Shown: one piece after another, positions 1 to 13,053 of the stretch
Layout: each line of letters begins with the position of its first letter
Position numbering within the stretch: position 1 is the first letter of the stretch
Origin: Rana temporaria
Lineage: Eukaryota > Chordata > Amphibia > Anura > Ranidae
NCBI RefSeq assembly: GCF_905171775.1
Contig: NC_053492.1
Coordinates: 186,154,778-186,218,777, forward strand
Direction of reading: 5' to 3'
Length of the DNA stretch: 64,000 nucleotides
Made by a program: the position numbers and the translations under genes
Notes under the pieces: model-generated
What the model saw: the letters and a program-made list of their open reading frames with translations, nothing else
Database searches by the model: none
Told to the model about the DNA's origin: nothing

Positions 1-639
1 AAAAAAAAGTAGTACATGTCCTACTTTTTTCAGTGTACACCACAGCAGCATGGTGGCGTGAACTGAATACAATAGGACACAAGGCAAATTGCATTGCCTA
101 AGCAGTGAGCTGTGTTGGGCAAGGCTACCCAGTGTAGAGAAATGCAATACTGAAACATGCTGTAAGCCACTCTGTTGCTAAAATAAAAATGCACAAAAAT
201 GACACTTTATCAAAAATGAAAAAAAGTTTTACTTAAAGTATGTCAGTTTTTTGTGCTATCTGTGTCCCATTGGGTAGAATTCCATTCACTGCCTGTACCA
301 TAGTCAAAGTAAAAGGTTCCCTAGCTGTCCCCATTGGAAGATTTCCACGCTACTCCTGTTCTGGTGTCAACCCAAAATTCTGGATTTTCTTGCACTTTCG
401 GTGATGACAAAAAAATATGTCAAATAGAGCGGGTGAAACTCCCTAATGGGGGCACAGACGACAAAAACCTGACAGATGTTCTAATCCCTATCCACTCTAT
501 CCTTTAGCTATACTTTAATAGTCACCCATACTGCTGCCTGTGCCACTAATCTCTTGTAGAGAAACCTTTGCTAATGTTGTGCGAGGAACAATGTACAGTA
601 TATGGCAGGATTTATTATAAAAAGATGTCACTGCATCTT
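1..639. other. Unassigned non-coding sequence
   Basis: AT-rich with short A and T runs. No coding frame, terminal repeats or RNA gene seen. Confidence 0.5.
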
Positions 640-2533
640 ATTTATCCCCATTCAGCCGAGCGTACACATAAATGCTTCCTCGGCTTTAGGGGGTTATATT
701 TTGGATGATGCCCGTAGCTGCAGGCATCATCCCGGTACCCTTTTTTAGAGCCAGCGGTCAGCTTTCCGGGGATAACAACCGGTGAGGCTAAAAAACGCTC
801 GGGTTGTTATCCCAGAGGAGCAGAAGGGGACAGCCCCCCTTCCGCCGCTCTTACCGGGCCTCCCGTCCCAGTGGGAGACCCGATTGACGATCCGCCTCTA
901 GACAGAGACAGGCACGAAGCCGCAAACGGCTTTGTGCCAGTCTCCTGTATGTAAACACTAAAGAAAAGTCACTTCCGGTTTACTCGGCTGCCAATGGCGC
1001 CAGATTAAAAAAAATATACAGTATTCAGAATCGCTGTTTTTGGCGATCTAAATACTTTGACGTGCAAAGAAGGGATTGGAGGTCTTTTATACCACGATCA
1101 CTCCATAAAGAGTACCTGTCACCACCTATTACTGTCACAAGGGATGTTTACATTCCATATGACAGAAATAAAAGTGATCAAAATGTTTTTTTTATTAAAC
1201 ACAATGTAAAAATATAAAAATAAAGTAAATAAGAAAAAATAAATACATTTTTTTAAAGCTCCCCCTGTCCCCACGAGCTCGCGTAGTAAAGAAAATGCAT
1301 ACGAAAGTCATGCTCACATATGTAAACGGTGTTCAAATCACACATGTGAGATATCGCCGTGATCGTCAAAGTAAGAGCAATAATTCTAGCACTAGACCTC
1401 CTCTGTAACTCTAACTTTGTAACCGTAAAAAAATTAAAGCGTTGACTATGGAGATTTTTAGGTACCGTATTTTTTTGCCATTCCACGAGTGCGTGCAATT
1501 TTAAAGCCTGACATGTTTGGTATCTATTTACTCGGCTTAACATTATCTTTCACATTATACAAAAAAATTGGCTAACTTTACTGTTTCTTTTTTTTTTCAT
1601 TCATAAAAATGTATTTTTCCCCAATAAAGTTTTAAAACACCGCTGCACAAATACCGCGTGACATAAAATATTGCAACAATCGCCATTTTATTCTCTAGAT
1701 TCTCTTCTAAAAAATATATATAATGGCCCGGATTCAGGTAGAATTGCCCCTTATTTGCGGAGGCGCAGGGCAGCGTTTTTGCCCTGCGCCCCCGCAAATT
1801 TACTGCGCTACCCGCGATTCACGAAGCAGTAGCTCCGTAAATTGTGTGTGCGCTGTGTAAACTTGCCCTGCGTAAGGGCGCCTAATGTAAATGATCCCGT
1901 AGGGGGCGGGAATCATTTAAATTAGGCGCGCTCCCGCGCCGAGCGTAGAGCGCATGCTCCGTCGGGAAACTTTCCCGACGTGCATTGCGGCAAGTGACGC
2001 CGCAAGGACGTCATTTGCTTCAAAGTGAACGTGAATGGTGTCCAGCGCCATTCAGGAATCACTTACGCAAATAACGTAAAAATCGAACGTCGGGTATACT
2101 TTAGCATTGGCTGCCCCTGCTATTAGAAGGGGCAGCCTTACGCTAAACACGCCGTACGGAAACGACGTAAATTGCGTACGCAGGGCTCGTGCAACATTGT
2201 GAATCGGTGTTAGTATGCAATTTGCATACTATACACTGAGCACAATGGGAGCGCCCCCTAGCGGCCATCGCAAGAATGCAGCCTAAGATATGCGTGGCAT
2301 AAGAGCCTTTTTAGGCTGCAGTCAGCGTTACGATGTTCCTGAATCAGGAGCATTCGTAACGCCGGGGCAAGTAAGCAATTGCGCTGTGTAACCTATGGTT
2401 ACACAGGCGCAATTGCTTCTTGAATCCGAGCCAATGTTTGGGAGTTCTAAGTAATTTTCTAGCAAAAAATATGGTTTTTACCTTGTAAACACCAAATGTC
2501 AGAAATAGGCTTAGGCATGAAAGGGTTATGTTA
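640..2533. repeat. Dispersed ranid-type repeat split by a MITE (1725-2432)
   Basis: A GC-rich segment (640-1000) leads into AT-rich sequence that stops at 1724 and resumes at 2433 (GTTCTAAGTAATTTTCTAGC) to about 2530. I recall this combination as common in ranid genomes. The boundaries are approximate and no terminal repeats were resolved. Confidence 0.45.
1725..2432. mobile_element. MITE family A, copy 1 (708 bp)
   Basis: Termini GGCCCGGATTCA and (inverted) GGCTCGGATTCA, flanked by the 3-bp direct repeat AAT at 1722-1724 and 2433-2435. CpG-rich interior with no coding capacity. It interrupts the repeat at 640-2533. Related copies are at 13636, 31235 and 36505. Confidence 0.8.
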
Positions 2534-2541
2534 AGCACTGG

Positions 2542-2622
2542 CAGTGGCGTCTCCAGCTTTCATATTTAGGGGGGGCGCATGGGGGGACAGGGACAAAAGT
2601 AGGGGGGCCAACTATAAAATGC

Positions 2623-2660
<38 letters not shown>

Positions 2661-5600
2661 TGGGGCCCTTTACTACGATCCCACTATGGACCCTTTCATA
2701 TGTTCTGCAGTGAGCTCCCTTCCTACTATACTGGGGCCCCCCAGGGTGGCAGAAAACAAGAGATATATGTCACCAGCACACCAAGAAAATATAAGGGTCC
2801 AAAGCAGTGGGAGAACTATCAGGGTTGCAAAGGTTGTCTTGCCACCGGGCCCTGGTGTTCTGCCACAGTGGGGATCCCCAGCTGTCCTGTCCCTGCTATT
2901 GACAGCGCTGGTCTGGCATCTGTCTCCTTGGCAGCGGCCGCAGTCTATTAGGACCTAGTGCTGGTGACATTATGGGTGCATGCAGGGGAAGGCTGGCACT
3001 ATTGGTTATAGAGAGCCGAGCCCCCAGCTGGTCACCTAGCAGCAGTAATGCTGTATAACCTTCTCTGTTGACATGCTGATCGGGATGTGATCCAGGTGAT
3101 GCTCCCAGTCAGATCTAATAAGCACAGTATTTATTAGCATCAAGAGTACAACCACATGAATATAATCAACCGTATGATCAGCAGCCATGTGGGCTCTATG
3201 CATGTAAAGTGTGGGCTTTGATCAATAAAATCTCTGATATTTATGACTAGGATTTGACTAAGAGCATCACCTGGATTGCATCCCGATCAGCATGTCAGAG
3301 AAGGGTCCACTGCTGCTAAGCAACCTGCAGGAAGCTCAACTGTCTACAACCAATAGAGATGGGCTCGGGGGTGTTTGAAATCCCACATGTATATATGGGT
3401 GAATAGGAATGGTGGCGCTGCCTAAGTGTATGCTTGCGTCTGTGTAGACCTAAAGTTGGTCTACCCAGACCAGGGTCAAATGTGGAGTAGCCCAAATATG
3501 AATACAGTGGTCCCAGTTGGGCTAAATGGGAACTACGCTGGTGAGAGTCCCAAAGTTCCACAAAGGACTTGAGAGCAACGGCTCTGAGGCTGTCAGCTAC
3601 ACTTAAAGTGCTCTGTGGATAATGCCTAATGCTGGATGCCGGCAAGGATATACAGAGGGTGTACTACTAGACAGTGAGATGCCTGAAGGTGCCAGAGTGC
3701 GCCTGAATTTAAAATGAGAGGTGCTGCCTCTATGTAGCAACCACCTCAGTAAGCAAATACCAGATATAAAATTCCAAAGTTAAAGCGGATGCCTGTAGGG
3801 GGAACAATGATGTAAGACAGGTGTCTAATACCAATGTATGCAAATGAAAAATATGCCAGGTTATAAATGGGTATATGCCAAAAACCATCAATAATATGGA
3901 TATCACAGTAAATAACAGCAAGGTGTGTATCAGATGCAAAAAGCCCAGTATCAACAGTCCAGCCTATGATCGAGCCAGGCAAATATACTCAGTATTGTCC
4001 GTGACCCTAGAATGTGAAGGAAAAACTGATGGTATATGGCAACCTGTAGCTATCACATATATAGTCCATACATGTCCATTAAACCATTATAAGCATAGGA
4101 AATGAAGGAATCTTGGTAATGCAATTGGAGTCCAATAGAAGAGTATAGATGTGGTATAGAGGTGCTCCTACAACACACTGCGGCGTGGTCCCGGTGCTCC
4201 CCTCAGGGTTCCCCACTCACCAGATAGAGGTCCCCTCTTGGGGTGGCGTACATATATTGTGGGGTCCTATGTCCGTTGCTCCGCTCCAATCTTTCCTCCA
4301 GATAGATATCAGGCTCCCGATGTTCCCAGGACTCTACTTCCTTATTTCCTCAAAAGAAAAATCCAAAAGCTCCAATGGTGTGATAAAGTATGAGACCACG
4401 TGGTATAGCAAAAAAATGTGGTATTTATTGGTTGATAAAAAATATAATATATATATATACCCTGCCGTGGGGCTGGCTGCTGCAGCAATACAAACAATGC
4501 CAATGACCACACTACTCCAATGATGGAGTATACAGGTGAGGATAAAAGGATTCCTTCATTTCCTATGCTTATAATGGTTTAATGGACATGTATGGACTAT
4601 ATATGTGATAGCTACAGGTTGCCATATACCATCAGTTTTTCCTTCACATTCTAGGGTCACGGACAATACTGAGTATATTTGCCTGGCTCGATCATAGGCT
4701 GGACTGTTGATACTGGGCTTTTTGCATCTGATACACACCTTGCTGTTATTTACTGTGATATCCATATTATTGATGGTTTTTGGCATATACCCATTTATAA
4801 CCTGGCATATTTTTCATTTGCATACATTGGTATTAGACACCTGTCTTACATCATTGTTCCCCCTACAGGCATCCGCTTTAACTTTGGAATTTTATATCTG
4901 GTATTTGCTTACTGAGGTGGTTGCTACATAGAGGCAGCACCTCTCATTTTAAATTCAGGCGCACTCTGGCACCTTCAGGCATCTCACTGTCTAGTAGTAC
5001 ACCCTCTGTATATCCTTGCCGGCATCCAGCATTAGGCATTATCCACAGAGCACTTTAAGTGTAGCTGACAGCCTCAGAGCCGTTGCTCTCAAGTCCTTTG
5101 TGGAACTTTGGGACTCTCACCAGCGTAGTTCCCATTTAGCCCAACTGGGACCACTGTATCCATATTTGGGCTACTCCACATTTGACCCTGGTCTGGGTAG
5201 ACCAACTTTAGGTCTACACAGATGCAAGCATACACTTAGGCAGCGCCACCATTCCTATTCACCCATATATACTTATCCTGTCCCCAAGGGGATAGTCTTT
5301 TTAGGAAGGCAGCAGCCTTAGACCTCTGATATCCTAGCGCAGGTTTCCTTATATTCATTTGAAATCCCACATGCCCGATCACGCCAGGAAGCCGACACTC
5401 CACAGTGCTAATCAATGTATGGGCTGCCTAAGAGCTAAGACCAGCCATAGACAGTTTAAATCTCAGCTGGTTCAGCAGAAACTGTCTGAGATTTGAACCA
5501 TTAATGAGCAGATTCTCTTATAATTATCACTAGTGGTTGCTGTATAGTCACTAGTGATAATCACTGTTTGTCAGGAGCATATAATTGCTGGGCAGGAGGG

Positions 5601-5903
5601 ATATTCCCCTGTCACCACTGTCTGTTGATGGGGGAATCATGCAAGTTTCTTTCCTGCAATCTGTGGATGCAGGAAAGAAATTTGCACCGTATATTATCTG
5701 CCTAACTGAAAGTGAAAGTAAATTGTGAATGTTTTGAAAGAACAGGAGAGGGGGAGGGAGACAGATGGGGGGGAGAGAGAAGGGATGGAGATAATGTAGT
5801 TCAGTGATTTTTTTTTTTTTGGGGGGGGGGGGCACATGGTGGGGCACAGCATGATGTTGGGGGGGTCAGGGCCCCCTCTGGCCCCCCCCTAGGGACGCCC
5901 CTG
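2542..5903. mobile_element. Non-autonomous hAT element with CAGTGGCG ends (3.36 kb)
   Basis: Flanked by the perfect 8-bp duplication AGCACTGG (2534-2541 and 5904-5911). The left end reads CAGTGGCGTCTCC and the right end GGGACGCCCCTG, each followed inward by G- or C-runs. No transposase is visible. A (TA)n microsatellite sits at 2624-2658 and a 1968-bp inverted-arm element is nested at 3390-5357. The element at 42404 has the same kind of termini. Confidence 0.85.
3390..5357. mobile_element. Nested inverted-arm retroelement-like insertion with 16-bp target duplication
   Basis: Flanked by the 16-bp direct repeat TTTGAAATCCCACATG (3374-3389, 5358-5373). Two nearly identical arms, about 3390-4115 and 4547-5270, are inverted about a 430-bp centre; the right side carries about 85 extra bases. 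The centre (CTCCAATGGTGT near 4370) resembles the Penelope-like sequence near 56450. The long variable-type duplication suits target-primed retroposition better than cut-and-paste. Family assignment is inference. Confidence 0.6.
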
Positions 5904-5911
5904 AGCACTGG

Positions 5912-6612
5912 GCCCCTTGATTTGGATTTTAGTAGTAGCGTAGTATTTGAGCACGACATGCAATATAATGGATTTTAATCGTGAGTGATTAAGCTTAACG
6001 TAACTAAAATACTTCCCTGGAAAGTGCAGTAAGTGTGAAATTAAAGCAAATCACATCTGAACAAATCCCAAAAGTTGTTGCGAAACTCCTCTTTGAAAGG
6101 GTTGAAGAGAATAGTTAGTTATAGCATGTCCTGCGTCACCTGCATGCCAGAAAAACTCAGAACTATATGTACTTGTTCATGTATAAGTGCTGCTCTATTC
6201 TGTGAAAAAAGGAGTAACTATTAGAATCTTTCTCTTGCAGCAGCTTTATGAAGCCTTATGAAACTGGACCGTTAGGATGTGAGGGCAGATGAGGATAAGA
6301 GGCTGCAGGCTGGATTCTTCTACTTAGCTGTACTTTTGATAAGCACTCATGTTTATAGCTTTGACCAAGAAAAGCAAACGGCAGGATTATGAATATGACA
6401 GATCAGGGGAAAGTGTAAACTGTTAACATAGAGCAAGGTAAATTCAAAGGGCAATTTCATATCATTGCCTACTCTGTGCAAACATGCCTGCATAAAATAA
6501 TTAGAGCTGGGTGACTACTTCTGGGTCTGACAAGGAAAAGTATATCCCAGTTAGAGCTTGGCCAATTTCTATCAAATATTGGACCTTTGGTTCCTCAGCA
6601 GGTGATGGTCTA
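5912..6612. other. Unassigned non-coding sequence
   Basis: AT-rich. No gene, terminal repeat or tandem array recognised. Confidence 0.5.
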
Positions 6613-6773
6613 CAGCGGGGATATGCAATTAGCGGACCTTCAGCTGTTGCAGAACTACAATTCCCATGAGGCATAGCAAGACTCTGACAGCCACAAGCAT
6701 GACACCAGAGTCAGAAACATGATGGGACTTGTAGTTTTGCAACAGCTGGAGGTCCGCTAATTGCATATCCCTG
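6613..6773. mobile_element. Snap-back MITE, hAT-like (161 bp)
   Basis: The whole unit is a hairpin: CAGCGGGGATATGCAATTAG at the left matches the inverted CAGGGATATGCAATTAG at the right, with arms of about 55 bp around CCCAT/ATGGG. No clean target duplication could be read. The hairpin interior resembles that of the element at 16498. Confidence 0.65.
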
Positions 6774-6952
6774 GTACAGGTTGTTAATTCCTGTGGACTG
6801 TTAACAATAGCTACACCCAAGTTTAGAGCAGTTACTGTGCTTATTTCCTAGGAACCAATTGTATTTCGTCAGGCTAAGCACAGAGTATTGCTCAAAAGAA
6901 TTTGAGGCAGATATTGTTTTACATTCTGTCGCTAGCAAATAACCTAGAGCAG

Positions 6953-7511
6953 GGATCTCCAGCCTTTTCAGTTTCAGGGCCACGTTCTAAATTTTGCAAA
7001 TATTCAGGGGCTGAAAAAACTGTTTTCTGAATGAATGATTACAATTAAGGAATGATAAACATTTTACAAGAAATACCTTCACTTTCGAAGTCCCCCCATT
7101 TACATGAAAAGTACCCCCTTTCCCAACCCGAAGACCCCCCAACACATCAGGAGCTTTGCCATCATATCAGAGACCCCCTTTTAAATCAGATGCCCCCTAT
7201 AACATCAGGAGTCCCTCATTTTAAACCAGAAGTCCCCCTCTTTTACATCAAAGGACCCTTTCACATCAGAAGCCCCCCATCACATCAGAAGCCCCCCCTT
7301 CCATTAAAGTCCCCCTTTCACATCAAATCTTCTTTTCAAACCAGAACCAACCCATCAAATTACACTTACCCCTTTCGTATCAAAAGTCCACCCTCACATC
7401 AGAGCCCCCATTTCACATCAAAGCTCCCCATCCCGACAGAGTCCCCCTTCTATATCAGAAGTCCTGCATCACCTTAGAGCTTCCCTTTCACACTTTTACA
7501 TCAGAGTTGCA
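6953..7511. repeat. hAT-like terminus followed by a degenerate minisatellite
   Basis: CAGGGATCTCCAGCCTTTTC at the left is typical of hAT termini. From about 7088 to 7510 a loose 18-21-bp unit rich in CATCAGAAGCCCCC repeats many times, so a long open frame through it has no coding meaning. The right terminus was not found. Confidence 0.55.
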
Positions 7512-9064
7512 GTGGGCTGGGTAAAATCTTGTAGTGGGATGAATGATGCCCTTGGGAGAGGGGACCTGTGACCTACAGGCACCATACATTTATCTGCATA
7601 GTTCTGAATAGATTATGGAATTATTAAAACCCCATCAAGTTATTTTAGTGCTCTGTATTCCACCGGGGAGGGTTCCCTACACTTTCTGTCCCAGGGATGC
7701 AACAGGAAATGAGACAAAATTTCCCTAAAGTGAAGGGATTTCCCATATTAGCCAGCTGTCACCAAAACATTTGTCCCTATTGAATAATCTACCATCACAT
7801 CCTACTCTAATGCAAACTCTAAAATGTTGGGATTTTTCCTCACATCCTGTCTTGGTGACAATGTGACCAGGACCCATAGTGAGTTGAATTTCCCCAATAA
7901 GAATAAAGACAGCAGTAACCACTCTGCAGATGGACTGACCCTTCCAGACTCACCACGAGTCCAATAAGTTTGCCTGTAGTTCACTACTAGCACACTAAAG
8001 GGTGCTACATAGGTTCCCATTGATTTATTAATTGCCATTTGCTCTATAACAGGAGGTTACTAATTGAAATGTTAAAGCAGAAGTCCAGCTATTTTTCTGC
8101 AGTTTCAGTACATACGGTACATAAGGCACTATACTGTACATTTCTAAATGTCACACTTTTCAAAGTGTGCCACACTTGTGCTGAGTAATAGGTTGTTATT
8201 AGTATTACTGCTTTTATTTTATAAGGTTGGTCTATAGTGGTAATAAAGTTCATACGTTTCATAGAACTTGGCTGCTTATTGGACATTCACAAAATGACCG
8301 CTGTCATCTATTCAGACTGACAATTCTTTATTTTTTTATATATATAAAGTTTATTGATTTTTTTAATATATACAAAACAGTTGTCGTCATATCACATTTT
8401 AACAACCCTTTTAAAAATACAAATCAGACTCTCGAACCCATCCCACCCCGCCCACCACCCACCCCAAAGAGACTGATAATTCTAGGGGACTGTGGTGGGT
8501 CCAATTACACATTAGATTCTTATATCCTCATTCCCACATTCAATTTTAGCATAATATCTCCCAGCTGGAGTGCCTGGCTCTGCATCTCCTTACTTTGCAA
8601 AGTGCAGTTGCTCCAGAGCTTAATGAAAGAGCAGAAGCTCTGCTGACTTCCAATCGTCCAATCATGTGCAAGCAAACATGCAGTTTTTTTTTCTTGCACC
8701 TGATTGGGTATTCTTTGAAGAGTGCAACTGCGCTTTACAAAGTCTATTTTCCTTTAGTAAATCAACCCCTCTGTATGAATTCCCCAGAATGGATTTTTTT
8801 TCTTACTCATCTCTCCCTTTTATGTTTGCACAAATCTGTTTAAAATGTACTTGTCAGAAATGTTTATATTACGTACAGTCCACCCTGGTAATGGATGAGT
8901 GTCTTATTTAAAAACATTATAATAATGGAAAAGTAATAATTTTGCTGATATCAACTAGTCATATGTTTGTCAATTTTCTCTCTCCAGACACATGATAGAA
9001 TTTGGTTGCTGTACATAAAAATATGCAGTTGTGTCAATAAACCAGAAGAATCTAGAAGACTAGG
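7512..9064. other. Mostly unassigned non-coding sequence
   Basis: A TTAAAGCAGAAGTCCAGC end at about 8072 resembles the left end of the element at 9069 and may be a fragment of that family. Nothing else is recognisable. Confidence 0.4.
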
Positions 9065-9068
9065 TTAA

Positions 9069-9436
9069 AGGAGAAGTCCAGCCTTAACTCGTTTGGCTGG
9101 GCTTCTTCATATGGTTCATAGGATGTCTGATGATCTGAAGTCTGCTCTCTGCTGACGTCACCAATGTCAGTCCAGGCACCGCGTCATCCTGACAATAAAG
9201 TCTGGATCCGCCAGGTGCCTGGACTCATGCCTGTCTCAGCCTCTCCGCGAGCCGCAGACATCCTGAGACGGACTGACACTCAGCAGCTCTCTGTTCGGGG
9301 AGCTATGAAAGCCAAGCCATCTACAATGTTTGATCTCTCGGTTCTCAGTGCAGAGGAGGCCGGGGACAGATACAGCATCGGACCGATGCTGTATCCACCT
9401 AGCTAAGTATGATTATGGAAAAAACATTCTTCTCTT
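9069..9436. mobile_element. TTAA-flanked MITE (368 bp)
   Basis: TTAA occurs at both borders (9065-9068, 9437-9440). The left end AAGGAGAAGTCCAGCC is imperfectly matched by the inverted right end AGAGAAGAATG. TTAA duplication is typical of piggyBac-type elements. No transposase. A diverged relative lies at about 10025-10501. Confidence 0.65.
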
Positions 9437-10024
9437 TTAATCAGTATACACCACATGTCTGTCTTTAGTGAGTGGAGCAATGTGTTCTGTTTGCATTTAC
9501 TACTTAGAAAATTATATTAATGCAGTTTTTTTAGAGTTTTTTTAGAGTTCTGAATGCTCGGCCCAGGTACCAGGGATTTTGTTAGAAATCATGAGGCCCT
9601 GTACAACCTACATGAAAGCCTCCCCCCCAAGCAAAGCTCAGATTAGGACCCGTGGCTGTGTTTGTACAGCGGCTCAGTCCCCATAAAGTAAGAGGTGTCT
9701 CTAGCTGCCTGAATAAACCACTCTTTCACATGGCCAGAGTGCCAAGAGATTGAGGACATAGATTCCTCAATCCCTTTCTCTGCAGCATTAGCCTCAGGTT
9801 ACAACTACAGAGGACTGAATTATACTATATGCCAGATTTCAGTTTGATTTGGTCATTTCCTTTGTTTTTGCCAATATCAACCTTTTCTAGGTATCTATAA
9901 ACACACACGATCTCAAGGTATTTCTGGTCTGTTTTTGTCTGTGTAAACTGAAGTATGACCTGTGTTTTATACAAATGCTTTGGTACAATACCACTCTTTT
10001 TAAAATGCAGTAAGTTGTTGGTAT

Positions 10025-10501
10025 GCATTCAGTTTACCTTGTAAAGCTTGTTTGGCTGTACTTCTCCTGTGGATCACAGGAGTGCAGTCTGTTCTGCACT
10101 CCTGTGCTCCTTTTTCAGCAGAGAGTGGGCTGAAGCCCCCTGTCTGCTGACATCCCAGAGCCAGTCCAGGCTCGGGCAAGATTGCAACACTGAGGCTGGG
10201 ATCTGCCCACATGCCTGGACCAACACCCGGCTCAGCCTCTCAGTGAGCCGCAAAGAGCCTGAGGGGGCCACTCCTGCCCCCTCTACAGCCCAGCACTTCA
10301 GTGAGTGAAGGGGGTAGAGAGCGGTGACTGAAAGTCAGCAGCTCTCTGCTCAGGGAGCTGTGAGAACCGAGCGATCTGCGGTGTTCGATCGCTCGGTTCT
10401 CAGTGTTAGAGGTGGAGGGGGACAGATGCAGCATCAGACCGATGCTGCCTCCCCCAAAGTAAGTATGGTTCTGCAAAAACACCAAACCCCATAATTCTCT
10501 T
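10025..10501. mobile_element. Diverged TTAA-type MITE related to 9069-9436
   Basis: Shares the interior GATCTGCGGTGTTCGATCGC motif style, the CATCAGACCGATGCT segment and the AAGTATGGTT...TCTCTTTTAA right end with the copy at 9069. The left end is degraded, so its limit is approximate. Confidence 0.5.
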
Positions 10502-10505
10502 TTAA

Positions 10506-11390
10506 AGATAAACTCCAGTCTCAAATTCTGTCTTTCACAGTTGTACAGGCTACATTCCTATACTGAAAATGCTTACTTTGATTTCACTGCACATGGTCGC
10601 TTCTCAAATTGAAACTTCAGCAAGTCAGACAGAGCCCACCTTATTTCCTGGCTGGAGGACACCCAGCATCATTCAATGTCTTTCCTCCCCAGCCTTACTG
10701 TTCCTGGCCTACCACCTTCATTCATTGTACTTCAGTTCTTTCAATCTTTAGCATGTTGCTGAATGGGGAAAGGAGGGACCAAGGAGGGCAAAATATAATC
10801 AGATTAAACTTCAGCTTTAAATGAAACCAGAACACACCACTGAAATGCAGCCGTTTTCCTCCTTCAGACAACCGAGCACATACTGTACCTTGGAATGCAG
10901 AGGTGAAGTTTCCAACCTTGGTCACAGACTGGGCAACATTTGCTCGCTATTGAATAGAGGAACTGAATTCAAGCCTCAGGCTTGGCAGTTGGAAACTCTT
11001 GAGTCTAACCACTGATCTGGGTAATTCAGAGACCGCGCATGAATGGAAATCTTACTCTGCTGTGGAAACTCTCTAATGGATTCCTGTGCCAGTATATGTT
11101 TAAATTGGTTTTAACTGTTTCATCGTTCCTCTGGTAGGTAAAAACAAACATTGTGTTGGCACTGCTTCTAGAAATTAATAACGTGCCCTTATTCGCTGGA
11201 CAAATAAATGGTCTAAAATGAAATAAATATACACTCACAACTAGATATTTGAATTCACATCTCATCTTCCTACAACAAGAAAAGATGACACTCTTCTGTA
11301 ACTAATAATTATTCTGTAGTAATAAAGTAGAAGTAAAGTTTTGTTTTAAAAAAAATGCTGGTATGCTGATTTTTTATGATAGCGGCGCAT
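10506..11390. other. Unassigned non-coding sequence
   Basis: No gene-like frame or repeat terminus recognised. Confidence 0.45.
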
Positions 11391-11398
11391 TGGTGTGC

Positions 11399-12726
11399 AT
11401 ACCTCCCAACTTTTGAACTTTGGAACGAGAGACACTTGAAGGAGGAGTAATTTGTGTTGCACGCCTCGGCATATAAGTGTAACCAAACTCTTAACAGTGG
11501 GAGCGGCTTAAGGAGTGTGGTGGACGGGAATGGCAGAGAAGGGTCTGCAGGGCAGAGAAGAGGCATCACAAGGGCAGTGAAAGGGGGTCAGTAGGGCAGG
11601 GTACAGGATTTAGGACAGAGTCAGTGGATAGTGTACAGGGGTCAGCAGGACATTAGACAGGGGGTCAGTAGGGCAGGGTACAAGGGCCAGGACGGAGGAC
11701 CAGGGGTCAGTAGGGCAGGGAACAGGAGTTAGATGGACAGAGGACCAGGGGTCAGTAGTGCGGAGTAAAGAGGTCAGCAGGAAAGAGGACCAGGGTTCAG
11801 TAGGATAGGGTGCAGGGGTTAGCAGGATGGAGGACCAAGGGTCAGTAGGACAGGGTGCAAGGGTCAGCAGGACGGAGGACCAGGGGTCAGTAGGACAGGG
11901 TACAGGAGTGAGGGCCAGGGGTTAGTAAGACAGAGTACAGGGGTCAGGATGAAGCACTAGGGGTCAGTAGGACATGATACAGGGGTCAGCAGGACAGAGA
12001 GCCACAGGTCAGAAGGGCAGGGTGGAGGACCATGGGTCAGTAGGACAGGGTACAGGGGTCAGGACAGAGGACCAGGGGTCAGTAGGACAGGGTAGAGGGG
12101 TGAGGACGGAGGACCAGAGGTCAGTGGGGAAAGGTACAGGGATCAGGACGGAGGACCTGGGGTCAGTAGGGCAGGGTACAAAACCAAAATCCCCCCACCC
12201 CCTCCTAGCACAAACCTCCCCCCAGTCTATCCCCCTTTACTCTCACTAATGGCTGCCCCCGTCACATGGGACCCCCATCAGGTACCTTCAGGCTGGCAGC
12301 AGGCTGATAGCAGGCTGATTCTACTTCTGAGTCCAGCGATCAGTGGGCGTAGTTTTCAGTCATGAACAAGTGGCCCCTCCTCTGCAAACGTCACTTGCAC
12401 AGTGACAGATCGCCATTCTTCCAGAGTGGAGTACTCGCTCCCTGCCTCCCCCTCTGTACAGGAAAACAAAACATTGCAGCAGGAGGGGGAGGGGGAGGGT
12501 GCAGGTTCAGCGTGCTCCACTCTGACAGTGTGACAGAGGCAGCCGGACCGTCGAGGAGAGATGCCGGCTGGTGGCTGCCATTCACAGTGTTGCACATGCC
12601 GCGCGGGAACCTGGACAGCCCTTACACGCCACAAGCAATCCGGGAGTCAACCTTGATTCGCCGGGACTACAGGACAAGGGACAATTTCCATGCCGTCCTG
12701 CCGAATCAGGGATGGTTGGGAGGTAT
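11399..12726. mobile_element. Non-autonomous hAT-like element carrying a minisatellite (1.33 kb)
   Basis: Perfect 12-bp inverted termini ATACCTCCCAAC / GTTGGGAGGTAT, flanked by near-identical 8-mers TGGTGTGC (11391-11398) and AGGTGTGC (12727-12734). The G-rich minisatellite at 11584-12181 lies inside. No transposase seen. Confidence 0.7.
11584..12181. repeat. G-rich minisatellite
   Basis: Tandem, length-variable units of roughly 40-60 bp built from GGGGTCAGTAGGACAGGGTA and CAGGACGGAGGACCAG. About a dozen diverged units. It lies wholly inside the hAT-like element 11399-12726. Confidence 0.85.
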
Positions 12727-12799
12727 AGGTGTGCGCAGGCTACTGCATTGGGGTGTGCACCCCAAAACTAAAACATACATGCATATGTTTTATAGTCTG

Positions 12800-12869
12800 T
12801 ATATCTATCTATATATCTATCTATATATATATATATATCTATCTATATATCTATCTATATCTATATATA

Positions 12870-12924
<55 letters not shown>

Positions 12925-12925
12925 A
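12800..12925. repeat. (TATC)n/(TA)n microsatellite
   Basis: Alternating TATC and TA runs, ending in more than 30 uninterrupted TA-type dinucleotides. Frames through it are simple-repeat artefacts. Confidence 0.95.
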
Positions 12926-13053
12926 CCGGTATATAAATAACTAAATGTAAACAAACATTTTAACATGTATTGAAACATGAATGGTCAGGTTCATTAGGGT
13001 GTGCCCAGTCACATCCGGCACACCCTGTGTGCACGTCTATGCAGAAGACACTG

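Noticed and set aside
3730..4931. Pairs of identical frames on opposite strands
   Set aside because: They are the two arms of the inverted element 3390-5357 read in mirror image; composition is non-coding.
7052..7477. Proline/serine/histidine-rich 141-aa frame
   Set aside because: It follows the CATCAGAAGCCCCC minisatellite with no start context or homology.
11974..12249. Gly/Gln-rich 91-aa frame
   Set aside because: Product of the G-rich minisatellite inside the hAT-like element.
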